This document shows positions 54,601 to 63,241 of a DNA stretch of 64,000 nt, in pieces. A program made the position numbers and the translations under genes. Within the stretch, counting starts at the first letter, position 1. Each line of letters opens with the position of its first letter. The notes under the pieces were generated by a model, which ran no database searches, had not been told where the DNA came from, and worked only from the letters and a program-made list of their open reading frames with translations. The stretch covers positions 4,247,501 to 4,311,500 of the forward strand of contig NZ_CP014168.1 in the NCBI RefSeq assembly GCF_001717955.1, in the 5' to 3' direction. Origin of the DNA: Sphingomonas panacis. GTDB taxonomy: Bacteria; Pseudomonadota; Alphaproteobacteria; Sphingomonadales; Sphingomonadaceae.

Positions 54601-55254
54601 ATGCAGCCGGTGTCCCGTCCGTCTCTCCACCGCTCGCTACTCTCGCTGGGCCTGCTTGCAGCACTCAGCGGCTGCGCGGCCGTAGGTTCGATGATGTCGC
54701 CCTATTCCGAAAAGTTCGACTGTAAGAATAGCGACCACGGCCAGTGCATTCATCCCGACCGGGCCTATGAGGACGCGGTTGCCGGCGTTGCGTCGAAGTC
54801 GGACCCCAGGGTCACCAATGATCGCGCCATGCTTCGTGACCAAGCCCCCGACAAGGAGAAGGCCAAGGGCAGATCCGGCAACAATGCCGCGAGCACCGCT
54901 TATGGCAGCTACCGCGACAGTGTCTATCAGGAGCTCAAGGGCCTAATTGAGGCGCCGGTGACGCCGATGCTGAAGCCGGCGCGCACGGTACGCACGCTGA
55001 TCCTGCCCTATGCCGATCGGCAGCGGCCCGATCGCCTCTACATGCCGCGCTACGTCTATTCGGTGATCGACAAGCCCGTCTGGGTGGTCGGCGGCGCGTT
55101 CGTCGCCGCGCCCGATCGCGCCTCGCAGGCCCCGATCCTCGGCCAAGTCCGTGACTCCACGGCACCCGACGGCGAGCCCCCGTCGGCGCCGGAGAGCGTA
55201 ACGGTTCCTGCTCCCCCGGCAATCATCCCGCCTGCCCCGGAGCAGAAGCCATGA
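54601..55254 (+). CDS. traV: TraV, outer-membrane lipoprotein of the F-type T4SS
   Basis: A 217-residue lipoprotein. ATG 54601 has the very strong site AAAGGAGG 6 nt upstream, preferred over the ATG at 54565. The signal sequence ends in lipobox LSGC. The mature part has CKNSDHGQC, the paired cysteines of TraV, and a Pro-rich C-terminus. It anchors the TraK/TraB ring to the outer membrane. The stop overlaps traC by 4 nt. Confidence 0.9.
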   Translation: MQPVSRPSLHRSLLSLGLLAALSGCAAVGSMMSPYSEKFDCKNSDHGQCIHPDRAYEDAVAGVASKSDPRVTNDRAMLRDQAPDKEKAKGRSGNNAASTAYGSYRDSVYQELKGLIEAPVTPMLKPARTVRTLILPYADRQRPDRLYMPRYVYSVIDKPVWVVGGAFVAAPDRASQAPILGQVRDSTAPDGEPPSAPESVTVPAPPAIIPPAPEQKP

Positions 55255-57749
55255 GCGGGCTCAGCTACGCGCGGCTGCGCAGCGCGGTCCGGCGAGACAG
55301 CTTCTCGGATCACTTGCCGCTCGTCGCCTGGGACGGGGAGACGGAGGCGTTCCTGTGCATCGACGACACCTGGGGTCACGCCTGGGAGTTGGTGCCGTCC
55401 GCCTATATGTTCGCGCATGTTCAGGGCGCGCTGCAGGGCCTGCTCAACGTCCATTTCCCTGATGGGACGGTCCTGCAGCTTCACACCTTTGCCGACCCGC
55501 TGATCGATGACGCGCTCGACGCTTTCCTCGATCTCAAGACCCGCGACGATCCGCTGATTCAGGCTTCGGCGCGCCATACCCACGCTTATCTGAGCGAAGG
55601 CCGTCATGGCCTGAAGGCCCTGCACGGCATTCCGGTCCGCAACTTTCGGACGCTGCTGTCGATCAAGACGAGACGTCCGCTGGGCGAGGATCTGCGCCGG
55701 CAGGTCGAGGAGCAATTGTCCAAGCTCGGCATCCGCCGGCTTCCGCCAGAAGAGATGGTCGCCTTCTATCGCCGCATCTTCAACGGTGTGGCAAACCCGG
55801 CGCCCGGCGTGTTTGCCGACGGCACCACCGTCGGCGCGCCTCCAATCGCGAAACAGATCATCGATGCGGGGCCCGATCTCGTGTTCGAGGGCGCGGAGGT
55901 GTTTCTCGGCAACCAGGTCGCGCGCTGCCTGACGCCCAAGGCGCCGGCGCGGCGGATTACAGCCGAGCGGGCCAATCGCTTCATGGGCGGCATGCGCGGC
56001 GCGTCCGAGGACAGCGACCAGATCGGCGGGCCGTTTCTCTACACGCTCAACATCCTGTTCGATCATTCGCAGTTCGAGATCCACAAGCGCGCACAGATAC
56101 TGTCGGCGCAAAAAGCCGCGGGCAGTTTCGCGGTCGAGGTCGGCAAACAGATCGAAGAGATCGGCTGGATCCTCGACGAAGCGGGCAACAGCAAGTTCGT
56201 TCGTGTCATCCCGACGATCTGGGTGTTCGGACGCGACCGTGCGCATGCCCGCGACCTGGCCGCACGGGCCAAGCGGCTATGGGAGGGCGAGCCCCTGCCC
56301 TTCTCGATGCAGGAGGAGAGCTATCTCAATCCCACCCTGCTGGTGATGAGCCTGCCCTTCGGGCTCTACCCCGACCGCACGACATTACGCCTGCTCGAGC
56401 GCGACTTCCGTATGCCGGTCAAGGCCGCGGTGCTGATGGCGCCAATCCAGACGGATTTCCGCGGCGGTGGACGCCCGGCGCTGCTTTATGCCGGACGCAA
56501 GGGCCAGCTCGTCACGCTCGACGTATTCGATCCCCGCATCAACAATTACAATTTCATCGTCTCGGCCGAGAGTGGTGCTGGCAAGAGCTTCCTGCTTAAT
56601 AACCTCTGCCAGCAATATTATGCCCAAGGCTCGCTGATCCGGATCATCGACATCGGCGGCAGCTACAGGAAGCTCTGCACGCTCTGCTCGGGCCGCTATA
56701 TCGACATCGGCGAAGAGCATCTCGTCCTCAATCCGTTCGACATGGGCCTGGCGCTCGATGGCGACGACAAGCAGTCGGCGATCACTATGGCGGTGGCGAT
56801 CGTCGCCGAGATGGCGAATGCGTCCACCCGCAAGGGCGTCACCACCTCGGAATGGAATCTGCTGAAGTCCGCGGTCCAGTGGACGATCGACACCGGCCGT
56901 GCCGACCATGGCATCGATGCCGTGCGCGAATGGCTCGGCACCTATCCGTCGCAGGTGGAGACCGCGCTCGACAGCGTGGACCATCTCGTACCCGTATCGC
57001 GCGAGCTCGCCTTCAACCTGCGCGACTTCGGGTCGGGAGGCGCCTACGGCCATTACTTCAACGGCCCCTCGACGCTCGACATCCGCCACGACGAGTTCGT
57101 CGTGCTCGAACTCGAGCGCCTGAAGGCAATGCCCGACCTGTTCAACGTCATCGTCATGGTGGTGGTGAACGCGGTCACGCAGGAACTTTATCTCTCGGCG
57201 CGCGACAAGCCCCGCTTCGTGCTCTGCGACGAAGCCGCGCAGTTCATGACGAGGACCGACGGACAGGACCTCTCGCGTCTCGCCGAGGCCTTCGGCCAGG
57301 GCTACCGGCGCGCCCGCAAATATCGCGGCTCGTTCGGCATCGTGCTGCAGTCGATGAACGACCTCACGCTGTTCGGCGGCACAGGCCAGGTCATCCTCGA
57401 AAATGCCGCGACCCGCTTCCTGCTGCAGGGCTCGACCTACGACCGCGCCGTCGACAACAAGATCCTCGATTATTCGGGCTTCGTTCTCGATCTGTTGAAG
57501 TCGGTCCGCAATTCCAAGCCCAACTATAGTGAGGTCTTCATCGACTCGCCGCTGGGCCTCGGTATTGCCCGGCTGGTCGTCGATCCCTTTTCCTACTGGA
57601 TCAACACCTCGGCACCCGATGAGGTGGCGGCCTTCGAAGCGCTCATGCGCCAGGGTCTCTCGCCGCTCGAAGCGATCTGCCGGCTCGCTGGCGTCGACCC
57701 GTCCGAGATCCTGGGCGCACCGGCTGCGCCCGGTCTGGTGGGAGCGTGA
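55251..57749 (+). CDS. traC: TraC, F-type T4SS ATPase (VirB4-like)
   Basis: An 832-residue cytoplasmic ATPase. Walker A is SAESGAGKSFLLNN (~440-453) and Walker B is RFVLCDEAAQFM. The N-terminal CagE/TraC domain includes IHKRAQILSAQKAAGSF, and FRGGGRPALLYAGRKGQL lies just before the P-loop. It powers pilus assembly. The stop overlaps a GTG that is not the likely start of the next gene. Confidence 0.95.
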   Translation: MSGLSYARLRSAVRRDSFSDHLPLVAWDGETEAFLCIDDTWGHAWELVPSAYMFAHVQGALQGLLNVHFPDGTVLQLHTFADPLIDDALDAFLDLKTRDDPLIQASARHTHAYLSEGRHGLKALHGIPVRNFRTLLSIKTRRPLGEDLRRQVEEQLSKLGIRRLPPEEMVAFYRRIFNGVANPAPGVFADGTTVGAPPIAKQIIDAGPDLVFEGAEVFLGNQVARCLTPKAPARRITAERANRFMGGMRGASEDSDQIGGPFLYTLNILFDHSQFEIHKRAQILSAQKAAGSFAVEVGKQIEEIGWILDEAGNSKFVRVIPTIWVFGRDRAHARDLAARAKRLWEGEPLPFSMQEESYLNPTLLVMSLPFGLYPDRTTLRLLERDFRMPVKAAVLMAPIQTDFRGGGRPALLYAGRKGQLVTLDVFDPRINNYNFIVSAESGAGKSFLLNNLCQQYYAQGSLIRIIDIGGSYRKLCTLCSGRYIDIGEEHLVLNPFDMGLALDGDDKQSAITMAVAIVAEMANASTRKGVTTSEWNLLKSAVQWTIDTGRADHGIDAVREWLGTYPSQVETALDSVDHLVPVSRELAFNLRDFGSGGAYGHYFNGPSTLDIRHDEFVVLELERLKAMPDLFNVIVMVVVNAVTQELYLSARDKPRFVLCDEAAQFMTRTDGQDLSRLAEAFGQGYRRARKYRGSFGIVLQSMNDLTLFGGTGQVILENAATRFLLQGSTYDRAVDNKILDYSGFVLDLLKSVRNSKPNYSEVFIDSPLGLGIARLVVDPFSYWINTSAPDEVAAFEALMRQGLSPLEAICRLAGVDPSEILGAPAAPGLVGA

Positions 57750-57754
57750 TCGCC

Positions 57755-58081
57755 ATGGCGCGCTTCACCCCGCACCCCGATCAGTTGCCGCTCAACTGGT
57801 CCGACAACGAAGCCATCGACGTGATTGTAGAGCAACGGCTCGCCGAGCGCTTCGAGGCGGAATCCTTCCAGTGGCGCTTCCGGCTGGTGATGATTGAGAC
57901 CGTGATGATGGGCACGCTGGTGCTCGTGGCGGGGCTCCTGCTCAAGCAGCCGATGATGATGGTGCTGCGCGCCTCTCTGCTGGTCGCCGGCTCCTGCCTT
58001 GCGACCGGTCTGCTGCTGCTCAGCCTTTCGGCCGGCACCGCGAAGCTGATGAGCCGCCTGCGGCGGTGGAGGCGGCGATGA
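57755..58081 (+). CDS. Small membrane protein between traC and traW
   Basis: A 108-residue protein from ATG 57755 (GGGAG upstream); GTG 57746 overlapping the traC stop is the alternative. It has a soluble N-terminus (~45 residues, with DNEAIDVIVEQRLAERFEAESF) and two membrane helices (VMIETVMMGTLVLVAGLLL, VLRASLLVAGSCLATGLLLL). The position corresponds to the trbI region of F, but similarity to TrbI is not clear. The stop overlaps the next gene by 4 nt. Confidence 0.65.
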   Translation: MARFTPHPDQLPLNWSDNEAIDVIVEQRLAERFEAESFQWRFRLVMIETVMMGTLVLVAGLLLKQPMMMVLRASLLVAGSCLATGLLLLSLSAGTAKLMSRLRRWRRR

Positions 58082-58311
58082 ACGGACTCACCTCGTCGAC
58101 CCCGTCGGCCTCAGCGATCCGGCTCACGGTGAGCGGCTTCCTGCTGCTGCTCGTCCAGAGCGGGCTCCTGCTGATGTCGTCCTCGCTTAGCTCCGAGAAT
58201 GGCCTGCTGATCTGGATCCTCACGCCCCTGGCTGCCGCGGCCTTCCTCGCCGCCCTGATCGGCATTCCCGAGCCGCCTGAAGCGCATTGGAGGCAGCTTC
58301 ATGGGCGATAG
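58078..58311 (+). CDS. Small membrane protein upstream of traW
   Basis: A 77-residue protein starting MNGLTSSTPSAS, with GGAGG 5 nt upstream. Two hydrophobic segments (LTVSGFLLLLVQSGLLLMSSS and LIWILTPLAAAAFLAALIG). No family recognised. It is coupled to the preceding gene (ATGA) and overlaps traW by 11 nt, so it belongs to the transfer operon. It may be an inner-membrane T4SS accessory protein. Confidence 0.6.
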   Translation: MNGLTSSTPSASAIRLTVSGFLLLLVQSGLLLMSSSLSSENGLLIWILTPLAAAAFLAALIGIPEPPEAHWRQLHGR

Positions 58312-58999
58312 TCTTGTCGGCGGGATTCGCCGCGGCCCCATCGTCGAGATCCTCGCCATTCTGGCCACTGGCAGTGCCTTGGCAGTTGCCGGCACGATGG
58401 CGCTCGCCGCTCCCACCGGCTCGATCGCCTCTCGCAGCACGATCGGCCGGACCTGGCCGATCGCAGAGCCGGACGCGCTGGCGGAGATCGAAGCCAAGGT
58501 CTCGACGCTGCCGAGCGACATGAGCAAGGCGTTTGGCCCGCGCGAGAAATGGACCGCGCTCAAGGCCGCGCCGCTTGGGGTCGCCAGCGCCGACCGCGTT
58601 CGCAGCGTCGTGCCCTTTTACACGCTCGATTTCGATATCACGCTGCCGGACGGCAAGACGCTCTATCCCAAGGGCTTCACCTTCAACCCGCTGACCTATG
58701 TGAAGCTGCCGCAGCGCCTCGTGGTCGTGCATCCCCGCGACCTCGGCTGGGCACTGCACAACGCTCGGGCCAGCGATTTCATCCTGCTCTCGGCGCTGGG
58801 CAGTCAGAATGGCGATGCGATCGACCTGTCCGAAAAGACCGGGCGGCCGATCTTCATCCTCGAGGAGCGGGTCAAGCAGCGGCTCGGGCTGACGGTGGCA
58901 CCGGTCATCGTCGAGCAGTCGGGCACGCGCCTCGTGCTGACCGAATATGGGCCGAAGAGCCGGGCGATCACGACCGCAGCGAAAGGGGCCACCCGATGA
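58301..58999 (+). CDS. traW: TraW, F-type T4SS periplasmic protein
   Basis: A 232-residue protein. A hydrophobic export signal lies at ~14-38 (VEILAILATGSALAVAGTMALA). The mature protein has IGRTWPIAEPDALAEIEAK, typical of the TraW N-terminus, then FDITLPDGKTLYPKGFTFNPL and FILEERVKQRLGL. It is required for pilus assembly together with TrbC. GGAGG precedes the ATG. The stop overlaps traU by 4 nt. Confidence 0.9.
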   Translation: MGDSLVGGIRRGPIVEILAILATGSALAVAGTMALAAPTGSIASRSTIGRTWPIAEPDALAEIEAKVSTLPSDMSKAFGPREKWTALKAAPLGVASADRVRSVVPFYTLDFDITLPDGKTLYPKGFTFNPLTYVKLPQRLVVVHPRDLGWALHNARASDFILLSALGSQNGDAIDLSEKTGRPIFILEERVKQRLGLTVAPVIVEQSGTRLVLTEYGPKSRAITTAAKGATR

Positions 59000-60012
59000 T
59001 CGGTCGCCTCCCCGTCTTCGTCGTCGGACTGCTGATCGGTCTCGTGATGACGCTTGCTTGGCCGAGCCAGGCACACGCCTCCAAGTGCGAGGCAGGCACC
59101 GTCTTCAACCCCATCACCAAGGTGCGCTGGACCTGCATCTTCCCGATCACGATCGGCGGCATTCGGGTGGGGAGCTTCGACAGACTCGACAAGGCGCTCG
59201 ACGCGCAATCCGCGTCCAAGCCGCTCTGTGCCTGCCGCAAGGGCGTCCAGTTCTGGTTCGGGGTCAAGGTCTCCTACTGGTCGCCCAACCGGATGGTCGA
59301 TGTCGTGACCGAGCCTGGCTGCATGATGGCGCTCGGCGCCGATCTCATGCCGACCGGCGGCAAGCTGCAAGGCAGCCAGTCCTCAATCGCGGACGGCACC
59401 AACACGCGCAAGATGTTCGCGCAGATGCACTATTACATCTCGCCGGTCTGGGCGATGCTCGACATGTTCACCGACCTGCCATGCCTCGAAAATGACGGCT
59501 TCGATGTCGCCCTGATGACCGAGGTGCTGCCGACCTGGCAGTCGGGCACGTTGGGCGCGATCATCCAGCCCGAAGGCATCTTGTTCGGCAATCCTGCCGC
59601 TGGTCTTGCCTGCATGGGTGACAGCGCGGCCGCGTCGGCCGGCAAGGTCATCGACCCGCTCTTCTGGTGCATGGGGAGTTGGGGCGCGACCTATCCGATC
59701 GCTGGCGACATCCATTTCGACGACAGCGTCGAGGCCTGGGCTGGGCTTGCCGCGCGCGGCGCGTTCATGATGGGACGCCTGGGGGCGCTCACCATCAGCT
59801 CGGCCGACGGCTGCTCGTTCGTCCCCCAGCCCGTCTGGACCAAGTCGCGCTACAAGCTCCAGATCATGGAGCCCGTGAAGGGCGGCAAGTGCGTCAATAT
59901 CGGCCGACCCGGCTCGCTGTGGTCCTCGGCCAAGCATGCGCCCGGCAAGGACAATGCCCAGTTCATGCTCTTCGAAAAGGTGATCTGCTGCGCCGGGATA
60001 CCCGTGCCATGA
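58996..60012 (+). CDS. traU: TraU, F-type T4SS periplasmic protein
   Basis: A 338-residue Cys-rich protein. A signal peptide (~1-28, ends AHAS) is followed by the TraU signature FNPITKVRWTCIFPITIGGI, CACRKGVQFWFGVKVSYWSP and CLENDGFDVALMTE. At least ten cysteines need disulfide help from the DsbC-like protein. It acts in DNA transfer and mating-pair stabilisation. The longer frame upstream is antisense-free noise inside traW and is rejected because of the ATGA overlap at 58996. Confidence 0.93.
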   Translation: MIGRLPVFVVGLLIGLVMTLAWPSQAHASKCEAGTVFNPITKVRWTCIFPITIGGIRVGSFDRLDKALDAQSASKPLCACRKGVQFWFGVKVSYWSPNRMVDVVTEPGCMMALGADLMPTGGKLQGSQSSIADGTNTRKMFAQMHYYISPVWAMLDMFTDLPCLENDGFDVALMTEVLPTWQSGTLGAIIQPEGILFGNPAAGLACMGDSAAASAGKVIDPLFWCMGSWGATYPIAGDIHFDDSVEAWAGLAARGAFMMGRLGALTISSADGCSFVPQPVWTKSRYKLQIMEPVKGGKCVNIGRPGSLWSSAKHAPGKDNAQFMLFEKVICCAGIPVP

Positions 60013-62120
60013 GCCGATCACCCTCCCCCGTTCCCGCGCACGACAACCCATCCATCCGGAGGTCTGTCCGCCAAGGCCCCTACGGTCGAGGGCTGCTGCG
60101 CGGGACAGGAGCGGCGCTGCCGAGCCACCCTGGCGGCGTCGCTCCACCCCCGGCCAGCGCGGCCGCAATGCCCCCTCGATGGGACTGGCGTATCCTCTCC
60201 GCCTGTTCCATCGTCGCGGTCGCGCTGGCTCTTCCTTTCGCATCGTCGGCCTCGGCTCAGACGATGGAGGAGCGTGCGCGGGCTGCGGCAGACGCATCTC
60301 GCGTCAAGACCAGCGACAGTGATGCGCTTCAGAAGAATTATGTGACGCCAGGACTTGCCGGCCAGTCGATCTCCACCGTCGACAACAGCCGGACCTTTGC
60401 GCCCAATATCGCGTGCCAGAAGACGGCGACGATGCTCGAGGTACTGGTCCAGCCGTCCGGCACCGGCGATCTCGGCACGGTCACGATCGCCCGCGACACC
60501 GATCTCGATGGGACCGTCGACAGCACGTACAAGCTGCCGGTTCCGGTATCGGGGATCTGCGCCAATGGTGTGGTGTCCTGCCAGCCCGGTAGCTGGAATG
60601 GCTGCAGCTTCTACCGCTGGGATGTCGATGCCGCGAAGGCCCTGAAGCTGACGGCGGTGGACATGCCCAAGCTCGCCGGCTGCTACTGCATCAACAATAG
60701 CTGCGGCGCCAATCTCGCCTGGGGCAATATGCCCTCGGTGTTGCGCGATCTGGGCGGCGGCATGATTGGCGCGCTGACGACCGCCGATCCGCGTTACGGC
60801 GTGGCCGAGGCGGTGATCGATGGTCCGGCCATCCGCTATGTCGGCGCGCAATCGACCGCTTGCTCCTCCGACCCCAATCTGCCCCAGACCGCCTATCGGT
60901 CCAATCCCGCGACCATCGCCTCCGACGCATATGCCGCCTCGACCGGCAGCGCCGTGTTCCAGGCGCTGAAGGGATCTTCGGTTGGGACAGGGACATCGCT
61001 GCAATATCGGCATTGCACGATCGAGCGGCGGGTGACGGTGCTCAAGCCTGCCGCCGAAGACATCATCAGTCGGACCTCTGGCGGCTATTCGACGATCCAG
61101 AATGGATCCTCGTTCGATTTTCTGATGGGCTCGCCCGCGGACAACAGTCTGGCCGGTGGGAGTTGCACGCTCATCGATTTCCGGATGACGTTGCACGTCA
61201 CCGACCCCGACCGGATCGTTGCAGCACACCTTACCGAATTCTTCGCCGATGATTGGGGACAGGTACGCATCGACGGGCAACTCGTTGGATCGGGCCCCTC
61301 GCCCTGGACGTCGATGGGTCTGCCGCCTTCGAAATGCGAGCTCAAAAGGACCTTCTACGCCTTTCCCAACCTCGACCTGAAGCCCTGGCTTACCGCGGGC
61401 GATCACGAGATCTGGCTTCGGGTAGCGGTCGCGGAAGGCGGCGAGGGCTTTGCGCAGATCCATGTCGATGTCGACAACAGCTGCAGGACTCTGGAGCAGT
61501 TGGTCGACGGATGCGGTTCGATCGCGTCCGATCCGCAATGCAAGCTCGACAGCGAATTGGTCGATGGGGTGCAGACCTGGATCAATGGCGTCGCCACCGG
61601 CCTCAAGCCCCTGCCGCAGACCCGCATCCTCGGCGGCCCGGCCTGCCCAACCGACCTAACCCGCGGCTTCTTCCTGAAGGATCGCACCTATCGCTGTTCG
61701 GTCGATGATGTCGCCAAGCCCGACACCAGCCGCGGCACCTATATCATCGACCATTCGACCGAAACGATGCTGGCGGATCGGTCGCGGCAGAGCGACGGCA
61801 GCTTCGCGAGCTCGACACGCCCATTCAGCCTGCCGGATCGCGGCTCGGTGCCGGTATGCGAGCCGGTGTGCAAGACGCGCGCGCCCAAAGCGAACAACGA
61901 GGCTGCGCCAGATGGCGTGGTCGGCGCGAAGCAGAATGTGCCGACCGGCTACGACACCTTCTTCCACGCCTGCACCGCCAACAATCAGTGCCCGGCGGGC
62001 CCCGGCGAGGAAGTGGTGTCCGCCTGCGGCTGCCTCGATGATTTTCCTGAAGCCGTCGTGATGATGCAGACGGTCCGGCTCGCCGGCGCCGACATGGTCT
62101 GCACGGGGAGCGTGCAATGA
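60009..62120 (+). CDS. traN: TraN-like mating-pair stabilisation protein, first of two (N-terminal type)
   Basis: A 703-residue exported Cys-rich protein; ATGA overlap with traU sets the start. A long, basic N-terminal region precedes the hydrophobic signal (~58-85, SACSIVAVALALPFASSASA), longer than normal signal peptides, so a start at an internal ATG near residue 54 (MPPRWDW) is possible. The mature part carries TraN-type segments (NIACQKTATMLEVLVQPSG, CYCINNSCG, GGSCTLIDFRMTLHV). It lacks the conserved TraN C-terminal Cys domain, which lies in the next gene. Confidence 0.75.
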   Translation: MSRSPSPVPAHDNPSIRRSVRQGPYGRGLLRGTGAALPSHPGGVAPPPASAAAMPPRWDWRILSACSIVAVALALPFASSASAQTMEERARAAADASRVKTSDSDALQKNYVTPGLAGQSISTVDNSRTFAPNIACQKTATMLEVLVQPSGTGDLGTVTIARDTDLDGTVDSTYKLPVPVSGICANGVVSCQPGSWNGCSFYRWDVDAAKALKLTAVDMPKLAGCYCINNSCGANLAWGNMPSVLRDLGGGMIGALTTADPRYGVAEAVIDGPAIRYVGAQSTACSSDPNLPQTAYRSNPATIASDAYAASTGSAVFQALKGSSVGTGTSLQYRHCTIERRVTVLKPAAEDIISRTSGGYSTIQNGSSFDFLMGSPADNSLAGGSCTLIDFRMTLHVTDPDRIVAAHLTEFFADDWGQVRIDGQLVGSGPSPWTSMGLPPSKCELKRTFYAFPNLDLKPWLTAGDHEIWLRVAVAEGGEGFAQIHVDVDNSCRTLEQLVDGCGSIASDPQCKLDSELVDGVQTWINGVATGLKPLPQTRILGGPACPTDLTRGFFLKDRTYRCSVDDVAKPDTSRGTYIIDHSTETMLADRSRQSDGSFASSTRPFSLPDRGSVPVCEPVCKTRAPKANNEAAPDGVVGAKQNVPTGYDTFFHACTANNQCPAGPGEEVVSACGCLDDFPEAVVMMQTVRLAGADMVCTGSVQ

Positions 62121-63241
62121 TCCGCCCGGCCACAACAAGGCACCGGCGCCTGGATCTTCGCGGCGCGGCGCTTGGACTGGTGCTCGGCATGGGGCTTTCC
62201 CTCGCCTGCCCCAGTATCGCCAGCGCACAGCAAATCTGCGCAGCCGATCTCAACAACAATGGCGATGCCGCCGATGAAGGCGAGCAGGCAAGCTGCCTCG
62301 CCACGACCAGCGGCGCCTGGCTCTGCCCGATCCAGCAGGTCGACTGCGTAGCGGATGCTGCCGGGCAATATAGCTGCCCGGTGGGCGCCCAATATGCCTG
62401 CGTGGTCAAGAGCACCGGCGGTCCGCCGGCCTGCTCACCCAATCAGTGCGCGGATCTCGCGACCAACCCCATCGTCGAAGAGCCGCCGATCGACGATCCG
62501 GGCAGCGAGCCCAACGGCGGTATCGACGCCGACGGCAATTGCCTCGGGCAGATCGAAATCTTCTCAGGCCGCGGCGTCCGTTGCCGGCCGCCTGGGCTTT
62601 CGACCACCTTCTCCAATTGCTGCAAGGATAAGGGGAAGATCGTCAAGGACGGCATGGGCTCGTCGATCGGTTCGATCGGCACCAAGATCGCTGTCGCCAA
62701 GGGTGTGTTCACCGGCATGAAGGCCGCCTATGTCGCCTTCAAGGCCGGCGCGACAGCAAGCCAGGCAGCGAGCGCTGGCGCCCATGCGCTGATCGTCGGG
62801 CTCGATCCGACCTCGATCGCGGTCAGCCTCGCCATCAATTTCATGATGGAATTCCTGTTCGCCGGCTGCGACCAACAGGACATGGAAATCGCCATGCTCC
62901 GTTCGTCGGGCATGTGCCATGAGATCGGCAGCTACTGCACCTCGAGCTTCCTCGGAATCTGCCTGCAAAAGGCTCGCGGCCATTGTTGCTTCAACACCAA
63001 GCTGGGTCGGATCATCCAGGAGCAGGGTCGTCCTCAGCTCAAGGCCTTCAACGGTAATCTGTGGGGAACGGCCAAGCATCCGATGTGCCGCGGGTTCACG
63101 CCGGAGGAGTTCCAGGCGCTCGATTTCAGCAAGATCGACCTTTCTGAATATTATGCGGACATCGAAGCCCGCGCCCAATCCGATATCCAGATAGACATGG
63201 GGGAGCGCGTCAATGCGTATCTCAAAGCCGTCAATCCGTAA
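62117..63241 (+). CDS. TraN-like protein, second of two (carries the conserved C-terminal TraN domain)
   Basis: A 374-residue exported Cys-rich protein with signal peptide ~1-38 (ends PSIASA). The C-terminal half carries the hallmark TraN region: CLQKARGHCCFNTKLGRIIQEQGRPQL in substance, LWGTAKHPMCRGFTPEEFQALDF and SKIDLSEYYADIEAR. In F this belongs to a single ~600-residue TraN. Here it has its own signal peptide and is coupled to the preceding gene by a 4-nt overlap. It binds recipient surface receptors in mating-pair stabilisation (family knowledge). Confidence 0.8.
   Translation: MIRPATTRHRRLDLRGAALGLVLGMGLSLACPSIASAQQICAADLNNNGDAADEGEQASCLATTSGAWLCPIQQVDCVADAAGQYSCPVGAQYACVVKSTGGPPACSPNQCADLATNPIVEEPPIDDPGSEPNGGIDADGNCLGQIEIFSGRGVRCRPPGLSTTFSNCCKDKGKIVKDGMGSSIGSIGTKIAVAKGVFTGMKAAYVAFKAGATASQAASAGAHALIVGLDPTSIAVSLAINFMMEFLFAGCDQQDMEIAMLRSSGMCHEIGSYCTSSFLGICLQKARGHCCFNTKLGRIIQEQGRPQLKAFNGNLWGTAKHPMCRGFTPEEFQALDFSKIDLSEYYADIEARAQSDIQIDMGERVNAYLKAVNP

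Noticed and set aside
55056..56246. 396-codon minus-strand open frame opposite traV/traC
   Set aside because: Antisense shadow over a conserved VirB4-type ATPase gene.
60018..61538. 506-codon minus-strand open frame opposite traN
   Set aside because: Antisense shadow; the plus strand is part of an unbroken tra operon with Cys-rich TraN sequence.
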